Shown here: positions 21,090 through 32,546 of the stretch, in pieces | Numbering within the stretch: the stretch's first letter is position 1 | Layout: every line of letters begins with the position of its first letter | Source of the DNA: Tricholomella constricta | Taxonomy: Eukaryota; Basidiomycota; Agaricomycetes; Agaricales; Lyophyllaceae | NCBI GenBank assembly: GCA_013368375.1 | Contig: JAACJP010000003.1 | Coordinates: 868,001 to 932,000, forward strand | Reading direction: 5' to 3' | Length of the DNA: 64,000 nt | The notes under the pieces: model-generated | Databases searched by the model: none | What the model saw: the letters and a program-made list of their open reading frames with translations, nothing else | Told to the model about the DNA's origin: nothing | Translations under genes and position numbers: made by a program

Positions 21090-23911
21090 TCAAGTATCGC
21101 CTTCGCCTGAACCGTGATCTACGGAGGGATTTGTAGTCTGTTCCGGCACTTCTGTCTCTCCTCCAGGAACGCCTGATGAAAAATCAACCTCGCCGTTGGC
21201 CAATCCGCTAGGACCGGCGCTTGCGTTTTGCGAATCCTTCAGTTGAATGGAGGAACTTGGGCTGTCTGCATTTCTGTCGCGTTGCGGATTGGCAGCAGAA
21301 ACAGATGAAGTAGGCACCATCGGAGCCGAAGGAAGGGTACTACGCATCCGCATTAGATCGTCGACACAGCGATATACAGCACTCGAAACGCCTTCAAGTA
21401 CCCTCAGACGCTCGTCAATAGCCTCACGAGTCAGTCGATCCATAAGGGCAAGCTGATCGTCGGTGAGCGTCGGTGGTAGCAGGGAAGTAGAATTGTTTTG
21501 ACTAGGATGTTGAACACGCGGAGACGGACGAGGTATAGCACGTGGAGGAATTCGAGGATTCCCATCAACGATGCGTGTGTGCGGTTCAAGGAGCTGCGTT
21601 TCACCATTGAAAATGGGAGCTGAGCTGGAAGCGCTGTAGTCATACAGGGGAATAAGTGGAGGGGCACCGGTCACAGACGCTTGAGTCCGGTCGCCTGCGG
21701 TTGCACCAGTCGATGACGATGTTGATGGCGGGGGCAAAGCTTGTGTGGGCCTCTCTTGTCCAGTTGTTTGAGTATCAGCCGATTGTGAGGTAGTTGCACC
21801 TGACGGTCTACTGTTGTTGTTGCTGTTATGAAATCGCCGCAAGGCGGCAAGAGCTGCTGCTTCGCGTGGAGTCGGTAGTGAATCATCATCACGATTGGGT
21901 GGCGTTGGTGTGGGCCCAACAGAAGTCGAAGGTGATACTTGTTGCGATTGTGGACCAACAGTTGTCGGCGTTGGGGCCAAGGGCGTCGCATTCGTCCCTC
22001 TAGGAGCGGGTTCTTGAACTGCCATACCATCTTGTGGCCAGGCTTGCCAAGCGCCGCCAGGTCCAGGAAAGCCAGCAAATTGAGGGGCAGGTTGCAAAGG
22101 CTGAGGTTGTTGTTGTCGTTGATTCTGTTGCTGATTTCGTGGCACCTGGTACTGTATATGGTATTGAATCACCACCCCAGGAGGGAGCTGTCCAGCCAAA
22201 TTTTCGGGAACTGGTGGCGGGTTGTTCTGATTTTGCCCAGGTGGAAGTTGGCCCGGAACAATTGGTAATTGTGCCGGAGGGCCGAACAACCGGCCCATCA
22301 AACCAAGGGGATTACCAAGTGGATTATTGGCTCTAGCATTGTTCTGATTCTGAGCCCCAGCAGGCAGTGGGAGGTTAGGACGCTGGGGCTCGCCCGGCGC
22401 AGCTGGGGCTGCATGGGCAGCATTATCCGGGCCCTGTGGTTGGGGATCCAAAACGGTTCGGCGACTGAATGAAGAACTTAGCGGAGCTTTGTGGCTGTTT
22501 CCGTAGTGACGCACCATGTAGGGCAGCTCTGTTGGCGCTCCAGCCATGAACGAAGGCAATGGAAATGAAAAATGTGGCCACAAGGCAGTTTCTTTGGGGT
22601 CGTATTTGGGCCGTCTGCACTGACGGGTGCTTGTGCTCTGTCTTGTCCTGCCTCGGACAGAACCATTTCTTCGCGACATATGATGCAGGTGCGATCGCTC
22701 ATAGCGGCTAAATCATCCGCAGTTGCATTTGGGTATCTTTCGTCCATATTTCTGGTCGCCGTCTGATATCGATGAAGAGCACGAAGTCGCGTGACGAAGG
22801 ATCGAGCGGTAATGTAGACGTCCCGAACAATATTCAAAGGAAGGCCGTAGAAGGTAATGATGATCGTGAAGAAGATCAAGTACGTCGACAATTTTAGAAA
22901 GTCTTGACATGAGGGCGTCAGAAAAAACTGTGGATGAGGAGTATAGATGAAGTACCTGTGGCAAGCTCGATGTAGAACACCCACATGCTTTTATTTTCCC
23001 AAGGGGGTGCATTTTCGCCCCCTCGGCGACCTGCACGTCTGAGTTCGTAGGCTGAAAGGAGGTATTTGGATATTGTATTCAAGACGCTGGCCATCAATAT
23101 TCCATACTGGAAGATGTGAATATCAAATAGTTGATGCTCAGACAAAGAGCGGTACTTACCTCGCTAGCGAACAGCACCATGCCTCCCACGCCATGTGCAA
23201 TCGTGTTCTCGACTGTGATTAGGAACATGACGAAATCTGTGATCCACAGCACGATAAATAGGGTCATCATACGAAGGTGAAACAGAGGAGAAGGTCCGGG
23301 ATACGGTCTTTGGTCCATCTGCGGTGCTGAATGAGTATGGTGATGGAGCAAGGACGCCATGACGCTCACCCACTCAATACGATCCCCTGCAAGCCAGTGA
23401 AATGACTTGATAAAAAGCAAAAAGCCAAACATTAAGGCAAATGGAATGTCAAATTCGTCTCGGAAGATGGTAAACGCCAATAACGACTCTGTGATGAAGA
23501 ACCAGAGACGGTCGTACAGTCGCTAAAGAAAACGGAGTTAGATAAGAGATACAGAAGTACGATGCGTGATGGTAATACCTCGACCTCGTTGGCTCGTAAA
23601 GTACCGAAGAAGATTCGTTGAACGATGTGTCCACATAACAGGCTGAAGAGAAAGCCAAAATTGGCCAGTGCCTACGCAAAGCGATGAATGCTAGAAGCAA
23701 GCAAGATGAATGCTTTACAGACCAAGACGCTCCGATTGCTCTTAGAAAGAGAGATAGCAACAGAATAGAAGTTACTGTAATTGCGTAACGCGTTGGCGAT
23801 CGCAGCGGAGACGGCGAGCACAGAAAAGAGACTGTAGATGAGAATGCGATGTGAGTTGAGTGAGCTGGCCAAAGCATTGGTCCTGTGGCGCAGAACATCG
23901 TTGAGAGGCAT
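21090..23911 (-). CDS. HRD1: HRD1/synoviolin-type ERAD E3 ubiquitin ligase, 835 aa
   Basis: Seven exons: complement(join(21090..22464,22515..22902,22956..23106,23160..23318,23370..23522,23579..23671,23723..23911)), all introns 50-56 nt with matching phases. The protein begins with multiple hydrophobic membrane segments (residues ~20-270), including the family phrases QRIFFGTLR..EVERLYDR and ESLLAFTIFRDEFD. It then has a RING-H2 domain CIICREEM...KLPCGHIFHFHCLRSWL...SCPTCR. The long C-terminal half is Pro/Gln/Asn-rich and disordered, facing the cytosol. HRD1 ubiquitinates misfolded ER proteins during retrotranslocation (family knowledge). The RING CPTC is completed across the last intron, which supports the model. 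Confidence 0.96.
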
Positions 23912-24241
23912 GTCGTGGAGGCACTGACTGAGGAGTGTTTCGAGGTCAGTCAGTCAATACGTGTCCACGATCATTCCGGTCACATGTCATATGGGCGTCT
24001 ATTCCTGTACTGTGTACATCAAGTTGCAAGTCTCCAGCAGGCAGTGTGGGCGCCAGAAAGCCCCTTTTACTTTCTGTGCAATCTCATGATTGCTGAGCAT
24101 TAGACGCCCGCCGTGTCTTTTTAAGGCCATGGCTGTGAATGTTAAATTATTATCCCAACTTTTCCCGCTTTCCGTGGTTCGTCCCAACGTTGTTCTGACA
24201 CGTTCTATCCCATATTCACTCCCAATGCCAGCCTTTCTCCT
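23912..24241. promoter_or_regulatory. Shared promoter, HRD1 / amidohydrolase
   Basis: 330 bp between two divergent start codons (HRD1 minus at 23911, amidohydrolase plus at 24242). Small C/T-rich patches precede the plus-strand ATG. No conserved element identified. Confidence 0.5.
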
Positions 24242-26893
24242 ATGTCCCAACAGCTCATGAGCTCGGGCCCATCCTTGAAGAAGCTCAATGGCAATGGTGC
24301 CTCCCATCCCAAGACCGCCACTTCCAAACCAGCAATCATATCACTTGTGTCCTGCATTGTACTGATCATATCTGCGTACTTTTCTGTCGATCCTCGTTCA
24401 TTAAATGCAGCGTCCGACACGTATGCGCTTTGTTCGAGAAATGGAGACAACGTCTATACAGTCGACGCGCAGAATTCCCGGACTCAATGCATTGTTGTTC
24501 AAGGGGCACTCATCGCCGACCGTGGCTCTCTTCGTAGGTCATGCATCAAGTTTTGACGTGGCAATCTCGTCATTGTTTTCATTTGTCTTATAAAGAACAC
24601 GTCACAAACCGGTGGAACTCGTTTTCCTTGTATAAAGTGATTTTTCGGCGCCCCTCCCTGGATATTCGTTTTATCAGACCTGGAGCCATCATCGTTCCAG
24701 GCTTGAGCGGTCTGTTGATTCCGGTTGCTTTCGAACGTTTGAACGCCACCATATTGATCTGAACTTGGTCAACAGATTCCCATGCTCACATTCTCGAGTA
24801 CGGAGCTGCTCAACAATTACCTCTCGAAGGGACGAAAAACATTCAAGGTGAATACGCTCTTCGTCAATTGAGATTGATCTCACATATCCCTCAGATACCG
24901 TGGCTCGTGTGCGAGACTTCATTCTGGCCAATCCTGACGTCTACAACGATACCTCTAAATTTATCGTCGGAGGAGGCTGGGATCATACGATCTGGCCTAC
25001 AACTGGTTGGCCGACTTCCGTGTGTTACTTTTTTTTCCCCCCTTAGTCGATCTTTGACCTGAGAATTTTTTTGACAGGCTCATCTAGAAGACGATCCCGT
25101 GATCCGCGGCCGACCGGTCGTTTTACAGAGCAAAGACTGCCATGCTTTGTGGGCTTCGGCGAAGGCTATTGAGGCCAGCATGCCATTTCCCGAGGCTGTG
25201 GATGGAGGCATCATTGTTCGCGACAAGACTGGGAAGCCAACTGGTTTGTCTTTGCCCAACACATTTGATATCCATCGATCTCAAAACCCTCTAGGCGTCC
25301 TGTTGGACAATGCACAGGAACTCCTGAAACAGCCAGAACTTACAGAAGGAGATTTGCAGCGCCGTTTCCGCGTGGCTGTCAGGGATGCACATGCCTTTGG
25401 TTTGACTTCTATCCATGACGCTGGATTGGATCCTGCTTCTTTGGCCTTTTTCAAACGGTCAATTCCACTTGTCGCATGAAGTTATGTCATATTCATTATA
25501 CATCTAGACAAGCAGAAACGGGAACCCTACCGGTTAGAGAAGCTTTGATTTGCGTCATGCATACCGCGTGAGCTAACAATAATAGTAGCTCCGTATCTAT
25601 GGGATGACCTTTTTCGATGAAAACAAAGCGTATTGGGGAAACACAACCACTCCCATTATAGGTGCTGGCAATGGCAGGCTAACTGCTAGGAGTGTCAAAA
25701 TATTCGCGGATGGTAAATTAAATTTCAGCTGTTTGGACACTATAGAGCTAACAGTTATTAATCAGGCGCGCTGAGAACTGGTGGTGCAGCTGTAATTCTA
25801 CATTCTCTCCCACATTTTACGTCTGACGTCAGGATATTTGACAGTTGTACGAGCCGTATGCGGATAATCCGTCGACAAATGGGTTTATGCGTTTAGACTC
25901 CGATATTCTGTTTGACGTCATTCCCAAGTTCCTACGGGATGGATGGCAAGTGGTAAGTCCTCCGCCGTTGGCCGAGTACATTGCATCCCGTTGGCTTATC
26001 TTGTTCTTAGAATGTACATGCCATCGGTGACCGTGCCAATGGAATTGTTTTGGATGCTTTCGAAGCTTCTTTAAAAGGCGTTAACGTCACTGCGTCGAGG
26101 CCTCGCCTCGAACACGCTCAAATCATGACAGATGCTGACATGAAACGGCTTGGAAGACTGGGTGGTGAGTCTACTTCACAGAACCGAGCGGGTTCCTGAT
26201 TCATGTTCATGTTATCAAGTCATCGCAAGTGTGCAGCCAACTCATGCGTGAGTAAGGCACGAACGTCTTGGGCTAAATCCTAACATACTCTACAGAATTA
26301 GCGACATGTGGTACGCTCAAGATCGTCTTGTCAGAGCGTTTTTCTCCTCACAATCTTCCGAATGCTTAATCAGCTTATAATGAATAGGGTCCGGAACGTA
26401 TCAAGGGGCTCTATGCTTTCCGATCTCTCATCGATAGTGGTGCAAGGATCACGTTGGGCTCCGACTTCCCTGTCGAGGCCATGAATCCTCTTTCTGGATT
26501 TTATGCCGCCGTTACCCGTGTGTCTCCTGATGGTAAATCTCCGCATGGACCCGATGGCTGGTACGCATCCCACTCTGTACCCCAGGAAGTTTATCATCTC
26601 TGAACTCAAGTAGGTTCCCCGAGCAGCGCATCACGCGCCAAGAGGCGCTCCGAGGTGAGTTCGCAATGATGATCAATCCTGCAACCCGTAACGTATCTGC
26701 TGTTGCAGGGATGACAATTGATCCTGCTTACGCTTCTTTCACGGAGACGACGCTCGGATCCTTGGAAATCGGCAAACGCGCGGACTACGTTGTTCTCTCG
26801 CAGGATATTATGACGGTCCCAGCAAACGAAATCCTGGCGACCAAAGTCTTGTTTACTGCTCTGGACGGCCAGGCGATCTATGAAGACATTTAA
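24242..26893 (+). CDS. Membrane-anchored YtcJ-like metal-dependent amidohydrolase, 626 aa
   Basis: Fifteen exons keep phase: join(24242..24533,24596..24709,24776..24847,24895..25019,25078..25457,25508..25532,25589..25712,25766..25791,25845..25952,26011..26164,26220..26247,26296..26329,26388..26560,26614..26654,26709..26893). A hydrophobic segment at residues ~30-48 (AIISLVSCIVLIISAYF) suggests a type II anchor. Amidohydrolase marks: PGLSDSHAHILEYG (HxH metal site), VGGGWDH, HAIGDRAN, RLEHAQI, LGSDFPVE and the C-terminal GSLEIGKRADYVVL. The superfamily hydrolyses C-N bonds; fungal members of this branch have no agreed substrate. Exons as short as 25-28 nt occur. One donor (CCG|GTTAGA at 25532) is weak, so that junction is the least certain. 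Confidence 0.9.
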
Positions 26894-27422
26894 CGACATG
26901 ATTCACGTTAAAACCTATGGATCGTATCAGCCCAAAGGTTTCGATGCAATATCAAATGCTTTGGTCCGATTGCCGTCGTTTGGACATTTTTCTTCTCTTC
27001 TTGTTGTCTTCTTTACCACTCATCACCATTTCCTATCATGGCGGTATGGAGGAGGGTAGTACTACCATGTGTGTTGTGCGCTTTCCGCTATATCCTCATA
27101 TTTTTGCGCTCTTTCTTCTCATGTAATTTCCATGGGGTCTCTGGGGAAGGCCGCCGATCGTCATATTTTAGATGCACGTCTGCACCTTCCGCTCAATTCC
27201 CCATGCGATGCCTACTTATGTTGTTATAGTCCCTTTGTCTATACATCGCGGACAGGGCTTTGAATCGTCTCGCCACCTCGTATTCTCACACAGGATCTAC
27301 ATCGCCTAGGCTCCGCTCGGTCTCCATCCGTACTTCTTGGTTATATACTTGTGCATACTACTTTCTTGTCGTTTGTGGAACTGAAAGCATATCTGATGAA
27401 CTAGTTAAGAAACAAATGGAGG
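26894..27422. terminator. Convergent 3' ends of amidohydrolase and RDH54
   Basis: 529 bp between facing stop codons, T-rich on the plus strand. Only chance ORFs are seen. It presumably carries both 3' UTRs. Confidence 0.45.
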
Positions 27423-30400
27423 TCACTCTTTGACCTCCCCCTCAAGTGTCGTAATAGAACTTTTTTGGAAGAGATAAGAAATAGTACCACCAGGAACATC
27501 CTGCACTGTCAGTTCTTTGGCGGCTACGGTTTGAAGATCGACGGACAACAACATGTGCAGTTGCGATTTCGGCTGCTGGAGCAAGTCTTCCTTTGTCGGT
27601 GTTTCGTAAACGTCAATGAGCTTCCGGAGGACGTCATCTTGAATGTCATCTCTAGCAGAGGGCCGCAGGCAGTTGATATGTTTCCAATGGCCCAATGCAG
27701 CCAGCCCGGCTTTCTTCTTCTGCAAATACTGGGAATAGATATGAAGACATAGTCTTAGCGCTGTCAAATTTCCTTGCTTACCGCTCGGTCCATTTTATCA
27801 ATGTGTTCGGGCTTCACCTCGCATGCCTTGACGAAACCTTGCTCAGGCTCGAAGTCATCGTCGTCACTCCCGCCTTCAGGAGGACCATCGGGAACAGGGT
27901 ATTTGAGGCCGTCGCACGGGCATTCGAGGAGATCGTGTGTGTTGCAAGGCGTGTTTGGATCAATTCTAAATATATCTCGAAGCTGACATATGCTCAGTAA
28001 CAATACCGTGGCAAAGGTGAGAAGACGTACATCTTTCCTGGTGAAGGAGTCGCTCTTCGAATTTTCGGAGCCCTAAGGAACAGCGAGATCGGTGAGTGAA
28101 CGAATACGGAAGATGAAAGATCCCATACTGTTCCAATTAAAGCTGTGGCGATTTTGTTAGTCGCACTAGAATAACGAATGTATTGATGACGACGCACAGC
28201 TACTTAAACCAAGTTTCGTTACTTGGCGTTGATATATTTTCTCTAAACAGTATTTGAGACGCAAGATTTATTCGCAAGGCAAATATTGGACCAACCGTCA
28301 ATAGCACCTGCTGTCAAAAATCGATAGATGTAAACTGGGCGTTTTTGACCATCTCTGGGGATAATGATCAGAATGAGGTGGGTGGAGGAGATAATACAAT
28401 TGCAACCTACCGATGACATCGTGCCATCGACTGAAGGTCGTGACTGGTGTTGCAACAATATTAGATACTTTGACAGGAGTCGGATATGAGCTGCACACCT
28501 CGGATTCCAGTCGGAGTCTATGAGGCATAATCGTGAAGCACCTTGAAGCTAAATTTAACATCACAAAGGCGCGGGATGAGAGCCTACGTACCGATCAGGT
28601 TGATCCCAACTCCTCCTGAAAAGTGTATGACGTATTAAAGTGTAACGCGCGGAGGTCCATTTGAGATATACGAACCGGCTTTTGAGCTCAGAAGAAAAAG
28701 AACTAGGTGGGTATCGTCAGTCATATCGGTAAATATTCAGCTGCTGCTTTCTTTACATACAGCTCTGGTTCCGTGAAGACTTGTTGAACGTGTTCACGAA
28801 TTCTTGCCGTTTGGCAGCCGGCGTTTGTCTATGTAAGATTTAGCGCCCGTCGTAATTATCACAGATGTAAGCGCATTACCCGTCCAAGCGAAAGTACGAA
28901 TATTTTTTGGTTCGACAAAATGCTTCTAGAATGTTAAGAGTTGAGGTATAGTGCGATACAAGAACACATTTCTCTTCTGTGGTCTGGCGTGAAAGTTCGA
29001 GGAGGGTCGTAACTGGAGATGTAGGAGATGCTTACCGAACGAATAACACCGAGCAATCTTGATAGAGCAGACAGTTTACCTAGTGTGTAAAAGGTCAGTC
29101 GAACTACTGGCGGGGGAAAGATCTAGCCATCGGTCTTACCACTCAAATTCACGTCATCAATTTGGGCGCGCTCGGGGATTAAACACAACGCTTCCTCGAC
29201 GCCAGTTTTTTGGAGCGCACTTCCAGGTTTGACTCTGGCCTTGTCGGCTGTGGCTTTGAGTAGAATGGGACTGTTGCTGACTTTCGTGAGCATATTGATA
29301 AGTGCAAGGGACTCCGCCGTCGAGCTTTGTGCTAGGTCATCCAGTTTATCTGGATGAAGGATCTTCGAAAAGATGGACAGCTGAAGGGCCGTGGGTGTAA
29401 CAAAGACGACGTATTCGTCTAGTCAAATTTGCTGAGTCATTCCTTCTGCACAGGGGAGCAAGAGAGAAGATACATACGCTTCGGCGGCAAGACATTTTTC
29501 AACAACGTGGCGTCCCGACGCAAAACAAAGCTTTTTGCCACGGAAAGCAGCTGTCGTTGCAATGCCGATTTCAGACAGAAACGTAGTCAGGTTGAATGAC
29601 CTCCTACCTGCGCAGTCCGCGCTTCTCCCGATTCCAAATCTTTCGGTGTAGCATCTGGCGCCCTGCTTTTGAGTATAGGAACTTCGTAAACACGGCGAAA
29701 TGTGCTGTATTCATCTAAGGAGGCAGAGAGGCATTAGATCCGCGTGTGGTTATGTCATGGTGAACGACTCACCGAGTAGACCAGGGTTGCAGAAGTCGGC
29801 CTTGGTTGTGGTAGCGTAAGTCTGACGTAAAGAAAAAGGCGGAAAAAAAAAACGCACCATTGCATGAAATTCTCCCAAGTCATTCTGAATAGGTGTCCCA
29901 GAAAGAATGATCCGCCTGGGAGTTCGCAGAGACTTAAACATCTGCGTTGTTTTGTTATTTGCCGACTTCAACCTATGGCCTAAGATTAAAATAATCAGCA
30001 ATTTTCGTCGCCAAAGGTAGAGCTTAGATCGCCCGGACCTTCGTCGCATATAATCAACCCAATAGGTGGACTTCGGGGTTGTTCTACAGTTAGCTCTGGA
30101 GTAAACAAGCGAGCAATCAAGCTTACACCATCGCAGCCAGGTTATCTCTGCCAACAATTAATGATGAGCTTCGCATATTCGTTGAAACACGTACATGACT
30201 GTCCGAAGCCGCTCATAGCCAATTATCAACACCTGCTGATTTTTCCTTCATTCAGGACACGTCAATGAAGAAGAGAAACACGACAATAGAAATACGAACG
30301 CATTCATAAATAAGAGAGCGTTTTTCTTGTCCTTGTCGCATGTAACAACTCCAATGCGATCCCTTCCCAGCCACTTGTAGAATTCCGCTTTCCAGTTCTG

Positions 30401-32298
30401 TTAAGGGCTCATACCATTGAATCGGAACTGTGGGAAGCATGGAGAAGACCCACGTTCACCAACGAAACGGGGCAGACAATCAGAACTTTCTCGACCACAG
30501 CTCTGGGCGCGGCATACGGGTTTTGCTCTATGTGTTTATCAGTATAATAAATCATGGAACATTGGAGGTGTTACTAAGGAGTGTCCAAATGAGGGCTATC
30601 GTCTGTGAGGGTATTAGCGCGGAAATTTGAATCGGCAGGGCACGCTGACCTGAAGGGTTTTGCCTAGACCCCTATGATTTTTCGTAAAAACTGTATGCGG
30701 AATGCAAAGACTATGCTCACATCTCATCAGCTAATATACAACCTTGGCCTTCATGCTTCCGAAGGCCCATTACGGCTTCATACATGAACTTCACGCCTGT
30801 CCACCCTACGTCAAGAACATGCACGTGTACAACGTCATCAGAATTTACCTTCAGTCTGGTGGGGTCTCATTCGACGAGAAATAATCGGATCTAGGACAAC
30901 AGGCACAACAGGAAGATCCCTGAAATCGCATGAGTTGGATAGTTCCCGTCATGGTCAAAGCCCTCACTTTTTGTTGAATTTCTTAATATGCTCCTTCGTT
31001 GGTGCCTTCATAACAATGGCATTTTCAACAGCCGGGTCATGTCTAACGTAAAGTAAAGGATCAGGCGAGGCTAGCTTTTAAAAGTAACTGTAGACCCACA
31101 ACGGCCCCTTAGGTTTCCTCTTGACAGGTGTCCCATAGAATGAGGTCGGCGCAACGCATTTGGCAACCGAAGGAGTATTGAGAAATTGATCGGAAGAATC
31201 ATCCACGAGGCTCTCTGACGGAGTATCTCCGACATCCACAACTTGGTCGCGAGAAGACGTGATCAGGTTCGGCAGCTGCGACGCTTTTACTTGACTGTCC
31301 AGTTCTATTTCTTTACCCCCGATGAATGTACGATATCCTGAGATAAGTCGATCACCCTTCCAAGGGGAAGAACCCATTCTCCAAAATATCATGAGCGAAG
31401 CATGCAAAACAAGAGTCTCTGAGAAGGTACCTACAGTTTTCCCTCCTCGGACATCATCACGAGTTTCCCGTCGGTATGTGAGATGTAAGCGTCGCCGTCC
31501 CAGGTTTGATGCTTTTTCTGTTGTGGTTTGCGCCTATATTCTCCGATGAGGCAAGGAATGAACACTGACATGTTGAAATTACAAACCAATTTGCCGTCCA
31601 ATATGTGTCTTCCACTTTAATCTTCTGTGGACAGTTACTACTTACAGAAGCTAAGTTAACAGGCTGCAGAAGTATGCCACGCGTCTGGATGTCCGGCGTG
31701 CCGTGTGTCGGCGGCACTGTATGATTGATCTTGAGAGGAACAAATTGTTTGGAAAGCCTGTCCCTAGCAGGAGCGACTGAAAGGTCGTCTTCTCCAGTAG
31801 GCGAGGAACCAAAAGCTCGACCAGAGAGATATTCGTCTCTCGTCAGTGATCGGTCGAGCTCGATCTCTTTATTAGAAATTGGGAATGATTTCCCTTCACG
31901 AAGCGGCCATTCTGCCTTGCCAACCGCAATCCTATCACGACAGAGAGAATAGGGTCAGAAAAAGGACGCATCCATGTTCTAGTATGATCGTACGTTTTTC
32001 CATCTATGTCATATAATGTCGCTTTGCCCGAGTTGGCGACCAGGATAGCATCGCCGTCCCAAGTCTTATGCTTCTTCGTTTGATGGTTTCTCCTATGAGA
32101 GTGGAATGATAGGAGAGAATTTGCAGGCGTCTAGAAGCTGATAAATGCGTAAAGGACTTGCCATTGAACCATCCAATACTCCTCACCGCCAGTACTAGTG
32201 CTCGAAAACCCAGGATCTAAAGCAACTTTCTTCCGGCTCATTTCTTCGTTATAGTCTGACTTCCTCTTGACCGAGTTGGGTGGCTGAAAAGCAGGCAT
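27423..32298 (-). CDS. RDH54: RDH54/RAD54B-type SNF2 translocase, 1051 aa, 33 exons
   Basis: SNF2 ATPase that remodels Rad51 filaments and chromatin in homologous recombination. Motifs in order: two tryptophan-rich repeats (YWMVQWRNHQTKKHKTWDGD; YWTANWRKPQQKKHQTWDGD), DEMGLGKT (Walker A), DEGHRLKS (Walker B), LSGTPIQND, FHAMADFCNPGLL, VLVSHYTSTLNILE, RLDGQTP, GGVGINLIGASRL and ARCHRDGQKRPVYIYR. Exon edges in transcript order, high to low: 32298-32162, 32092-31994, 31931-31587, 31533-31435, 31378-31100, 31042-30968, 30919-30849, 30805-30721, 30671-30650, 30602-30575, 30527-30454, 30397-30300, 30245-30195, 30147-30129, 30093-30039, 29979-29858, 29800-29773, 29714-29608, 29550-29478, 29418-29140, 29079-29036, 28983-28880, 28828-28761, 28702-28676, 28615-28592, 28541-28499, 28443-28411, 28354-28296, 28242-28198, 28142-28129, 28072-28031, 27982-27782, 27728-27423. 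Intron 1 is GC-AG. The 35-nt intron after 30129 and the exon 28129-28142 are the weakest calls. Confidence 0.93.
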
Positions 32299-32546
32299 AG
32301 TGCGGCGTGGAGTGTGGCAGAGTCAGAGTGACTCAGAGTCAGAGTGACTGACAACCTTCTAGGAGGAGAGTGTGACGTGACGAACGCGCATGCTGTGACG
32401 CGTCGCGACTCTGAGGTTTGGCCCTGTTTGAGATACCCAAATCGGACAATAGTAGTTGTCAAAACTCAAGCTGTGGACACTCTCTTGTCATCCCCGCCAT
32501 ACCACACGCCGCAAGTACCCGTTCGTGAACTACGTTACGCGTAAGC
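32299..32546. promoter_or_regulatory. Shared promoter RDH54/GEN1 with two MCB (ACGCGT) boxes
   Basis: 248 bp between divergent start codons. ACGCGT occurs at 32398-32403 and at 32537-32542, the second five bases before the GEN1 ATG. ACGCGT is the MluI cell-cycle box bound by MBF in yeasts, which drives G1/S genes. A TGACTCA (AP-1/Gcn4-like) site lies at 32329-32335 inside a 16-bp direct repeat. TGACGTGACG at ~32373 is CRE-like. Factor binding is inferred from the words only. Confidence 0.6.
32319..32350 (+). repeat. 16-bp direct repeat in RDH54/GEN1 promoter
   Basis: Two back-to-back copies of AGAGTCAGAGTGACT plus C or G, starting at 32319 and 32335 and differing only in the last base. The junction creates a TGACTCA site. 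It lies 21-52 bp upstream of the RDH54 ATG. Confidence 0.9.

Noticed and set aside
24020..24307. Minus-strand ORFs across the HRD1/amidohydrolase promoter
   Set aside because: They overlap the clear amidohydrolase first exon with its membrane segment and have no family features.
31629..31649. 21-nt intron (GTAAGT..CCACAG) in RDH54 exon 3
   Set aside because: Too short for splicing and the segment is a multiple of three without stops, so it is read as coding.
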